From: Phytophthora sp. 'mugwort'
Lineage: Eukaryota; Oomycota; Peronosporomycetes; Peronosporales; Peronosporaceae
Direction of reading: 5' to 3'
DNA: 64,000 bases
Assembly: GCA_033558025.1 (NCBI GenBank)
Contig: JAUCEF010000005.1
Coordinates: 2,852,001-2,916,000 of the forward strand
Part shown: positions 21,261 through 30,116 of the stretch, one piece after another
Layout: each line of letters starts with the position of its first letter
Numbering within the stretch: position 1 is the stretch's first letter
Program-made: the position numbers and the translations under genes
The notes under the pieces: generated by a model
Seen by the model: the letters and a program-made list of their open reading frames with translations, nothing else
Database searches by the model: none
Told to the model about the DNA's origin: nothing

Positions 21261-21271
21261 GGTGGGGAGAG
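21261..21271 (+). other. Polypurine tract of Ty3 copy 1
   Basis: GGTGGGGAGAG directly abuts the TG of the 3' LTR, the expected place of the plus-strand primer. The corresponding stretch in copy 2 (61196-61206) reads GACGGGAGAG. Confidence 0.7.
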
Positions 21272-21667
21272 TGTAACGGGGTTACACGAAGGTAACACGA
21301 GTGTAGCCGTGCTACGTGTCACCTTGCAGTAGTGGTACTTGGTACCACTTGTATCAGCGGGATTTCAGTACGTGGCCACAGGGCCACTCGATATGCATTT
21401 GACTAGGTTAAACTATGGTAGATAGTTAGAGTATACATTTACACCACAGGCGGCTTTGCCGCAGATAAGAAAACAAATAACAGTTCAGTTTATCATCAAA
21501 AAGAGTATTGCCTAGGTTTAGGAATACTACCTCTTTGAGTATCTAGTGGTCTAGCTAGAGCGATATCTAAGCCTCTGTGGAGACCTTAGGGGTTAGGATA
21601 ACCACAGCTAAGACTCGGGGAGTCATACATCTTCCTCTGACTCACTACGCTACGCAGCCCCGCTGCA
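21272..21667 (+). repeat. 3' LTR of Ty3 copy 1
   Basis: 396 bp, from TGTAACGGGGTTACACGAAG to CAGCCCCGCTGCA, followed by the target duplication GAGGG. Confidence 0.93.
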
Positions 21668-22421
21668 GAGGGGGTGCACATTTACGGTACTCGTGGAACA
21701 GCGGATTATCTATTGACTTTTTGTATGCCCAGTTTGGGATGACGTAACATGCGTGAGCCACTCTTACTGTTGTGGGACGACTTCTCCGGGCATTGTTGTC
21801 AGCATGTCGCCATCTTCGCGCGCCTCATTAACGAGGAGCTGATGAAGGTACCGCCAGGCTACACTCAGCATGCCAGCCAACGGACATGGCATGGAATCAA
21901 CCGCTCAAGGACTTCATCAGAAAACAATGGGTTAATTTTCCATTACGTCAAGTTAGAGCGGCAGGTACCGGTGTCGTCTTCAAAACGAAGCTGCCTATCT
22001 GCCGCGACGTCGTCTACTGGATCAAGCTGTCTTGGACATCGCTGTCGCAGCGTACGATCACTGTGAGTTTCATCAAGGCCAAAATTACCCGCACGTCACC
22101 AGCTCCATGTCAAGTCAGCGGCTTTTTTTGACCTGTGATGCAGTGCCGATGGAGCCGTGCAGGGATTCGATGGTCGGGTTGCTGCGGCAGCGTAATGCGC
22201 AGACACGATCAGCTCGGTTCAAGACATCGGCAATGGCTGCCCCGAAAGCAGCAGAGCAGACGCAGAAGTCGGCACCGGCTTCGCTGGCGACGACGTGGTC
22301 GGCGAAAGTGGATCCGATGACACGCCAAGACAGAGATACAACACAGGGAGGAATGAACCACCATCATCCAAACACGGGCACTTTCCCGTTAAACTACGTA
22401 GGGGGTCTTCACAGGACCTAG
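21668..22421 (+). pseudogene. Pogo/Tigger-like transposase, 3' part (continuation of 13260-14054)
   Basis: After the retroelement the transposase goes on: HIYGTRGTADYLL, then LLLLWDDFSGHCCQHVA with the second catalytic Asp (about 21775), KVPPGYT, then WNQPLKDFIRKQWVNFPLRQ and WIKLSWTSLSQRTITVSFIK. Several frame changes separate these. The phrases match the C-terminal half of Phytophthora-type pogo/Tigger DDE transposases. Together with the 5' part this is one dead DNA transposon gene cut in two by a retrotransposon. Confidence 0.7.
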
Positions 22422-23462
22422 AGAAGCAGTAAAAAGCAACGTTAGATATAAACAAAAACGAATTTATCATGGAATGAGTGCAGCTTACCTTTTTGTGTTG
22501 GGCGAGGATTAACCATTGGTATGGCGACAGCCCTGCTAAGACACTCAGTCCTCCCTCAATTCGCGTCGCACACTGAATCGTTTGCAAGGCGGGTGGTCTG
22601 TAAATATCCATTAGGCGTTGTGTGTCACACTAGCAGATGGCTAATTAAATCTTCATTTAATAATGAAATTTTGGGATTGGCGTACTATTGGCCTGCTCTG
22701 AATGGGCGCGCTCTATAATACAGCATGAACAGGCCGCCAGGCAGTCGTAGTATGCCACGCTGACTGTTGGCTAACTGTATATTCACCGTATGCTTTACAT
22801 AAACTAATGCAATATGTTGCAATTGGCTTGCATGCGGCCTTTCCGTTGCAAACAGCTGAAACCCGTACCCTCATGTTTTTGAGGGGTGCTCTATGAGATG
22901 TGTTATGCGATAGGGGTAGCCAATGCTCGCAGCAGTTACGGTAGTCGTTTTTGTTTTCGGCATGTCAGAGGTTTTCTTTCTTAATAAAGTCGCGCAGCAG
23001 CAACAATTTGTTTTGGCGAGGATCCCAAGGAGTCGCGCGACGTAGAGAGCCGCCAAGATCTCTGTGGCCTTGTGCAAGTGGAATATATACAGTCGAGTAG
23101 CAAAAGCTACGCTCGATTATTCGACTTTATTATCCTTCGCCAATGTCGACTGTGAGCGCAGTATTCATCGCGCTCGTATGGCTGCAATTACATTTGCGTT
23201 CGGGGCCGATGACGAGTTGAGAACAATATCTGCAGAAAGCGCTGCTACAACGAAGTCGTGAAGGCAAGACACCTTGCCTCGATAGAACGACCTGCTAAAA
23301 AGTGAGTTCCCTGGCACAACGACGGATGCGATTCACGTGTTAGCTCTCTGAGCGTGATGAACAAGTGGATGACACTTGATCAGCACGCAGACAAAACCAA
23401 CTACAACATATATGGTAGTGTAAGGGGAAGAGTGGTGGAACCAAACAATTTTTGCGACATAA
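22422..23462. other. Intergenic, nothing recognised
   Basis: About 1 kb with no supported gene, RNA or repeat boundary. Probably contains the right end of the pogo-like element, whose terminal repeat I could not locate. Confidence 0.35.
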
Positions 23463-24305
23463 GTGGTAGAAGCAATCGCAGCGAGCAGTGTTACTACAGT
23501 TTGGACGCCGGAAGATGTGATGAACAAGATTTTGGGTCTGGAACGTGTTGCTACTGACTTGCTGAATATCACTGGGCAAGGTGTAGCTTCTGAAGCGATT
23601 TACGTTCAGCTATACTTCAAAGATGTCTACGAGCTCCATCCTATTATGGATGGTAGCCCCAGTACGCATCTGACGCTGCTGAACGCCGAACCCGGGTTTC
23701 CGTATAGAGATCGAGACAGTGACGGCTTCTCCGACGAAGAAGGTGGTCCGGATGTTGCTAACTCCGCCTTCGCTGGGGACAGCCGGCTAGGCTAGCACGA
23801 GATGATTTCGAGCCCATTGGTGAACAGGAAAACAGGATCTAACCCCTGCTGCCACTGCTGGAAGGTCTACAACCACTTCCGCGTCGGCTGGCCCATCCTC
23901 TCGGCGAGGAGTTCGAAAAACGGGCACCCTGACCTCCACTGTCAACGGCTGCCCTGGCTAACAAATCGACGTGTTTTGGTCACATATCACTCGGTGCTCC
24001 TGACCCTAAAATAAATACATATAGCTCGGCAAAATGATATCGAGAGGAAGCGTTTGGATATTCAGAATGAAGAGCTGGAACTACATCAGCAGCGTTCAAC
24101 GAAGGAGGTGAAAGAAGGTGAGGCGCGGATTGTAGAGGCAAACGCAAACGCGCGAAAATTGCACAAGCAGACTAAATATTGGCGCACTCAACGCCTGGTA
24201 ATTTTATTTCGAGAGCGAACGAAAGTAAAGGCAGAATATGTTGCACAAAAATATATTGAGTTGGCATTACCCCTTACAAATACTGCTAGCTCGTATCCCC
24301 ATTAA
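23463..24305 (+). pseudogene. Unrecognised degraded ORF(s), possible Harbinger accessory protein
   Basis: Two broken frames. 23463-23795 encodes a 110-residue peptide with an acidic segment (RDRDSDGFSDEEGG). 24054-24305 encodes a charged, probably coiled-coil stretch (LDIQNEELELHQQRSTKEV). The latter composition resembles the C-terminus of the Myb/SANT-like partner protein of PIF/Harbinger elements, and a Harbinger transposase lies next to it in convergent orientation. Assignment rests on context only; no DNA-binding motif was found. Confidence 0.3.
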
Positions 24306-24455
24306 GTATTCCAACAGCAGATTGCTCCGCTTGTCGTCAGATGCGTTAATTACGGGATGTTATGGTCATCGTCTTCACCAATATCTAATTCACTTTTGCC
24401 ATTTGCTCAAATTTCAGTCTGCCATTCGTCTGGCACCGGCTCAGCGATCAGTAAA

Positions 24456-25030
24456 TTATGAAAATACTCTCACAAGCAACGTAGCGAATGATCTTTCGCA
24501 TATGACGTCGCTTTCGTCTGAACGTATGCTTTTAAGGAACTTATACGTTATGTTTAACTCGCGCTGAAAAGGTTTGGTATTGAAATAGGTCTGTGTTGCA
24601 TCCATAACGGATCCGGCAGGCTTATTAAACGCAGGAATCATTACACGCGAAGGGTAAAAGACTGAGTCACCAAGTATGTAGTCCCGCGGTCCGAAAAATG
24701 CTTCCATGTTTTGATCTGTATTTGTTTAGCCATCTCCTTTAAAAATAGAAGTGGGGCTATTTCCCCCAACCGGATTGCCATGAACCAATCTTGTCTATCC
24801 TACGACAATATAGTGCACCGCAGCAGCGCCATCGCAAATGATAAAAGTGTTGAGCGCGTAGAAGCCTTTCCGTGTAAAGTAATCTTCCCTTTTGTCTGTG
24901 GTATAGCGCCAGAGGGAAAATCGTACCATCGGCCATTCCAACGCAAATAACTAACCCGTACTTTCGACGGATGCGTCGTGCAATTCTGTACGAGCCGGCT
25001 CGTCTGATCATGCAGTAGTTCTACGTTCCA
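24456..25030 (-). pseudogene. PIF/Harbinger transposase, DDE part
   Basis: On the minus strand, VICVGMADGTIFPLALY (about 24960-24900) and, after frame changes, FFGPRDYILGDSVFYPSRVM and IPAFNKPAG (24700-24620) match HARBI1-type transposases: the first contains the DGT Asp, the second the GD of the second catalytic Asp, followed by the typical MIPAFKKP phrase. At least two frameshifts separate them. The N-terminal part of a like transposase is at 27005-26626 on the same strand, with the CRN-like gene between. Confidence 0.7.
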
Positions 25031-25255
25031 ACCTATAATACGGTTTGTCCCACAGCTGTTAATAGGATTTTTCGTGATCTCTTTTGCGCACTGTATGCCC
25101 GTTGATAAGCCTTAGCTTTTCTGTCGAGCCAGTCGGCGCTCCCTGTCGCTCATGTAGACTTGAGAATTGCAGCGGAGGTGGGATGGGAAGTGTCAGCCGT
25201 TTACGTTGAGGTTTTTTATCAAGAAGGAGCTGAGCTCATTTCAGAATATTTCCCA

Positions 25256-26455
25256 ATGGCGCCAAGAAACAACGACTCAGTCTCCGCGCCGGGGTCGCCG
25301 CGCCACACGCCCGCCCCCGCACGAGCAGGCACCCGCGCCGCCGAGCTGACCAAGGTTGTACCCATGCCCGCTAATGAGGGCGTAACCACCGCTGACCTGG
25401 TGTTTCTGTACAAGAAACAAGGCCCGCTTCTGCCACGACGTGAGCTCGGACTTGCGCGTGGAAAAGCTCCGTGAGAGGATCAAGGAGGTGCTCAAGCTCG
25501 ACGTGGACGCGGTGAACATCCACTTGTACAGCCTTGCGGGCGAGAACGGCTTTTTTTTTTGTGGCCAGATGATGTGGAGGCGCTAAAGGTGAAAGGGCGC
25601 GAGCTCCGGTACGCGCAACGGGTCGCGATGCAATTCATGCGGCCAGGCGACGATAGCTCGGTGCACTTCCGCGTTGAGGTCGAGGCTAAGGACGAACAAG
25701 AGGAGGAGACAAGTGCCGATGCATGGGAGTCTGACGAGAGCGAAGCAGAATCAGTGGCAGTTAATTTCAACGCGAGCTGCGTAGTGCCACGCATTGTCGG
25801 CCTAATGCGCACGTTGGAGTCCAAGCGGATGAATTTCAGCAATTCCACGGACACGCAGACAAGGCGTATGTTCGTAGGGCTGAAGAAGACCAAGTACGAG
25901 CTGCCTGCCGCCACGTTGCTGGACGACGTCATGCAAGGTATCCGCGAAAACTACACGAGGCATCTCCGGACAATGGCCAAGCCGTGGGATGAGAACGAGG
26001 ACACTAAGCGGGTGTTCATCCAGTCCGTGGTGGAGCACTGCGTGGACGCTGTGAACCTCCTCCACCCGGACACGCCCAAGCTTGGCCTGGAGCTGGAGCT
26101 AGACATCAAATCGTTTAATCTCAACGCGTCCGGCAAGGCAGACTTTGTGATCACCAAGCAAGACCGCATGATGATCATCATCGAGGCTAAGAAGTGCGAC
26201 ATTGAGAAGGGAAAGCACCAGACCCTTGCAATGATGGAGGCGCTCCGCTACATTAACAAGACTGTGAACCGGAAGTGGAGCAGTATCAAGGCGATCTGCA
26301 CAGACTTCCAAAGCTGGCTGTTCATCGAGCGAGACTCCACTACTCTCCGAAGCAACAACATGGGCGTCGGGTACAATTCCAAGAAGGAAAACGTCTTCCC
26401 AGAGGAAATCATCCCTATCTACGAGATACTGTACGCCATGCTGCTAGATCTATAA
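25256..26455 (+). pseudogene. CRN-like protein with PD-(D/E)XK nuclease-like C-terminus, frame broken twice
   Basis: The long open part is 25559-26455 (TTG at 25559 is not a real start). It ends in a restriction-nuclease-like signature: D195 in GKADFVI, E209-A-K211 in IIIEAKK and Q221 in QTLAMMEALRY (numbered from 25559), the D...ExK...Q pattern seen in C-terminal domains of many CRN and related effectors. Upstream, ATG 25256 opens a frame with a Pro-rich lead. That frame must shift at an AAA run near 25413, and again at the T10 tract 25551-25560, to give one protein with a possible small ubiquitin-like header (VEKLRERIKEVLKLDV). Both breaks lie in homopolymers, so sequencing error or recent inactivation are both possible. 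The LFLAK-type N-terminus is not clear and no secretion signal is seen. The gene lies between two Harbinger fragments. Confidence 0.6.
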
Positions 26456-26625
26456 CTTTTTTTTTTAACAATCTGTGGCCGCGTCCCATCACCCAATACC
26501 AGCAACACCATATTCGCCCGATGAAGATAATCACATGGTCCCTTTACCTAGACCAATAAATATTTACTGCTTCGATCATGTGTTGTCGTTGCCGAAACTA
26601 CTGTGGCAAATGAGCGATACCATCA

Positions 26626-27005
26626 TGTGAAGTTTGGAAGAGCCGCGGAGCGGGCAATAATCACTACAAATAACATTGGATGATCTTTTACTAGGTTCAC
26701 AAGGAGGAAAATGCCTCGCGCTCTAGCCGGAAATGTTCGAGAAACTCATTTGCAACCAGGAAGTCGGTGTCGTACAGTAGACGTTTCCAGCGATCTTCTC
26801 GACGAATGTAGCACACTGGCCGTTCGACATATCGCGACGTGAGCACTCTATCGTAAGCCGCTACATAGGCTTCACCCATGGCATCTTCACCCTCGTCAAC
26901 CAAATAATGGAGGTCGGCCGACACACGCCTTTCTTTCACGACTGCTCTGAGATCTCGCATAGCAACCTGCCGTGCGCTTTGACGAGGCAATATGCATAGG
27001 AACAT
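26626..27005 (-). pseudogene. PIF/Harbinger transposase, N-terminal fragment
   Basis: The minus-strand frame 27005-26697 ends NEFLEHFRLEREAFSSL, and after a one-base shift the next phrase is VNLVKDHPMLF. Together they match the N-terminal helix-turn-helix region of HARBI1-like transposases (F..HFRL....F..LV.L.KDHP). The earlier part contains VERPVCYIRREDRWKRLLYD. The catalytic half does not follow; a DDE part lies 1.6 kb further along the same strand beyond the CRN-like gene. Confidence 0.6.
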
Positions 27006-27125
27006 TTAAGTTGCTGCTTCAAAACGCGGAAGGGGTGGATCTTCTGTGTGATTGAGTAATATTCTTTTGCCTGCGGTGCCGAATATATAGATATAGATAT
27101 ATAAAACTACGACCACTTTTGTGCG

Positions 27126-27153
27126 GTAACGTAACGGACCAATATAATGCACG
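27126..27153. repeat. Left inverted repeat
   Basis: Pairs with 29986-30013 as reverse complement, 26 of 28 positions identical. Confidence 0.7.
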
Positions 27154-27645
27154 ATTCCAAGTCAGAAACAATTCATTTCTACCAATCCGTAAGCGTAGAA
27201 CAGCGGGAAGTGGTGATCATTGGCGGATTATTCAACGAATGGGGAGAGCAGACATGCTTTTGATTTCGCTCAGGTTGTCACACAGTCCGAGAAATGAAGA
27301 TTTGAAAATGGTTCACAAATCGTTCAAGGTGGTGGTGGTGGGTGGGTGGGGGGACCGTGTGTATTGAACGGTACGATAACCTCATTCGCACGAAAGCTTC
27401 TCTAGTTACGACCCTCCCAGCGATATCTACAGTTAAACGCTTCTTGTTAGCAGGGTTTCCACTTGCACAAAGGTCGGGGGATGGGTTAGACCCTCCTCGT
27501 GAATTTCAGTTTCAACCAATCGGCCGTTCCAGCCGTATCGGGCATGCCGTTATTTATTGGGAGCTCGAGACGGCTCTACATCTCGACGGGGTTGGGCACG
27601 TAGGTTCCAGTCGTCGCGAAGCCGGTGACGGCGCTGTCCGGGCTG

Positions 27646-28720
27646 TCAATTATCGTTCTGGTAGACAGCAGAGGCTATAATGATGGCACCACGCTTGGAT
27701 ATGGTACTTTGGTCCGTAGACAACAACAAACGCTCTAAAGCCTCACGAATGTTTCCTTTGAACGCTCGAAACACTGTGTCAAGAGGCTGATATAGATGTG
27801 TCGCGTTGTCGGGTAACGCCACGAGAAAGATCGCCAGGTCCATGCACAAATCCAGAGCCTCTGCAAAATCAAATTTGAGTTGAAAGGCAGCAAATGCAAA
27901 ATAATACGGTAAGAAATTATAAATACCTGGGCAAATGTGTGTTGACCTGTTGTCAAGCACGGGAACTTGATGTTTCTTTTGATGAGCTCGCGCCGGAAGT
28001 GGTAGAGCCAAAGTCGAAAGACGGCTCGGTTTTTGCTGAACCCTTTTGGGGCTCGCGAGACAGGTATTGGGGGTGGTCAGTGCGGCGATGTCGGCCCTCA
28101 GAATTCGCTTGCCGGAAACAACGGTGCGTAGCCCGCTGCATTTATCGACAGCCATGTGAAAACCTGCTTTCATCTCTTTCGTCCACACGTTAGGCGGTCC
28201 TTTCATGCGGCAAATTTTTTGCCGACATATCGGGAGTGAATGACGTCTCATCCATGTTGAACATTCGTGTTGGCCGACTTGGTGTTCAGTCACGAGTTTG
28301 GCGAGCATTTGGAAGAACGTGTCGATGGATCACCACCCTGTTACGCACGCGCGCGAGGGTATGAGCGCGGCGGTCAGCAAGCTCAGGATGCCGTCCACGA
28401 AAACGCTTTTACCAACTCGACTGAGCCGCACTGGAGACTCGGCCAAGCGAGTCGAAACATGGTCCAGTAGCTTATGAATCTGGTTGGCGTGTCGGGTGAT
28501 CTCCCGACGAGTGGGCGGCAACCCGGCGCGCTGCATTGACGCGATATACTCGACGATATCGTCCTCAATTTCGCTCGAGGTGAGGGACTTCGGGCCACAG
28601 CGCTTGCTTGTCGGACTGCTGGTCTGTCGGAGATCCCTTCCCTTCTTAAACAAGGTGCCGAGACTCACAGGCGACGTATCTGCGACGTGCGCGTGCATCT
28701 CGGCGCCCTCTATCTGTTTC
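27646..28720 (-). pseudogene. Pogo-like transposase remnant with intron
   Basis: From the minus strand 5' end: TLFKKGRDLRQTSSPTSKR, then IVEYIASMQRAGLPPTRREI (CENP-B-type helix-turn-helix region, 28698-28330); a broken middle; PVLDNRSTHICP with the second catalytic Asp; then a probable 66-nt intron (27861-27926, GT-AG) and EALDLCMDLAIFLVALPDNA, QPLDTVFRAFKGNIREALE. The same intron position is used in the related element at 41316-43258. Multiple frameshifts make it dead. Confidence 0.7.
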
Positions 28721-28764
28721 CAGAGCAGAGCACAGCTCCTTGCTGTGGCGACCTCTTGGTTTGC

Positions 28765-29631
28765 TCATAGCGTTGTTGCAAACGACTCGGACGCGTTTGC
28801 CCATGCTCCCCTCTCACAGTCACTTATTTTGCATACCGTATAATACTTGTCCGATCCGACACCCAATATGCACACCCAGTCGACAAATGCAAAAAAAGAC
28901 AAAAACCAATATGCACGACATATTACCGGTAGTCTGCGATCTGAGCAAGTTTGGAACGTTATTCCGGAAGCTTTAACCCTACGCACGGACCCGCGTGCCG
29001 CGACAGGTAGGCCCTCTTCTCCCTCGCTTAGGTCTGCATATTTGGTCCTTACTATCCAAACAAAGCCTAACACGCCCTTTAACTGTCGATGATGTATTTT
29101 TGTGAAGCAGCTACATTGTCGAGTCGCACGGCATGCATCGCGTCCCCCGACGTCGGCGTCCATGCAGGCCGTCGGCTGTTGTACGTTCCAACATGCACGC
29201 CGCGTTACCGACCAAGTCCATCTGTGCGAGCAGCCTACTAATATCATCATCTTCCTCTTCGAGCTCACCGACCTCTTGGTCGAACAAGTCCATAGTCTCC
29301 CCTGAGTTGCGACCTTTGTTGCCACCGCGGCATCGCCGTTGGATGTGGATGTGCTGGTCTTGCCGTCTGCACTCTTCCAGGAAATACAATTAAAACCGCT
29401 CTTAATAACATCATAATATAGCTCTTTCCACGCACTCATGACCCACTCAATCGTCCTCTTTCTCGTTGGAGTTTCGATCTTTAATTTTGCGCCCTCTACA
29501 CGTGGTCGCAGAAGCTTTTCTTGAAGCTTCGTTTGATAGTCCTCGGTCTTGCGCGCAAGCTTCACTTTCCGACGCCCGGTCCCATTAGCTCCACATATGC
29601 GACCAGGGCGAAATCGCCGGTTTCGTGACAT
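28765..29631 (-). pseudogene. C-terminal fragment of a second pogo-like transposase
   Basis: The 288-codon open frame begins with a basic stretch (NRRFRPGRICGANGTGRRK) and then PTRKRTIEWVMSAWKELYYD and VIKSGFNC, which resembles the end of pogo/Tigger DDE proteins (..RTIEWV.kaW..l....I..SF..CGI). Beyond about residue 90 the natural continuation is in another frame (LEEEDDDISRLLAQMDL, 29389-29111), so the long open frame is partly accidental. Confidence 0.45.
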
Positions 29632-29985
29632 GGCAAGCCGGACGATGAGCGCGGGCTGCTGGAGGTTCGAGATTATGAATGGTGGTCGGTGATCGCAATA
29701 TCTGTGTCGGAATGGACACGTGCATTACTGAAACTCTTGTATTGTACTCTTGTCGGAATGGACATGCGGTTACATGGTACATATACAGTGCCCACCTCAA
29801 ATATGGACAGCTTATTGGTTGAATGTGACTTGTCGGAAAGGACAAGTAATATACGATAAGCTTAATATAATAAGTATCTCACGCCAAAAACTGATGCGAC
29901 CGTGCCCAAAGCTGGTTCAGTTTTGAGCAACCAATTGAAGATCCCATTTGCACAGCAACGGGTATGATTGGCTTAGAGCCGTTAT

Positions 29986-30013
29986 CATGCACTATATTGG
30001 TCCGTTACGTTAC
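29986..30013. repeat. Right inverted repeat
   Basis: Reverse complement of 27126-27153 with two mismatches. It lies only about 100 bp upstream of the start codon of the CXXC-FHA gene. Confidence 0.7.
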
Positions 30014-30116
30014 ACAAATTATTTTGACTAGGTGGGACACACCAATGTGGTGTGCACAGTGTGCAGGTTTTTTCGCGCGGTCGCTTGCGCGGTCCCTGCC
30101 ATAGCCATACAGGATC

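Larger units (their letters stand above)
14055..21667 (+). mobile_element. Ty3/gypsy chromovirus-like LTR retrotransposon, copy 1 (defective)
   Basis: 7613 bp bounded by two 396-bp LTRs and a perfect 5-bp target-site duplication GAGGG (14050-14054 and 21668-21672). The order gag, protease, reverse transcriptase, RNase H, integrase, chromodomain-like segment is that of Ty3/gypsy chromoviruses. All coding regions carry stops or frameshifts. An antisense open frame lies between the integrase end and the 3' LTR. The LTRs are nearly identical to each other, so the insertion is fairly young compared with the transposase it disrupts. A second, largely identical copy is at 53993-61584. Confidence 0.93.
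27126..30013 (-). mobile_element. Inverted-repeat-bounded region with pogo-like transposase remains
   Basis: A 28-bp inverted repeat (27126-27153 and 29986-30013, two mismatches, core GTAACGTAACGGACCAATAT) brackets 2.9 kb holding two minus-strand pogo-like transposase remnants. Just outside the left arm, GACCACTTTTGTGCGG (27111-27126) resembles the terminal repeat of the pogo element at 41316-43258, so the true left end may lie nearer 27100. Exact ends and target duplication were not settled. Confidence 0.6.
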
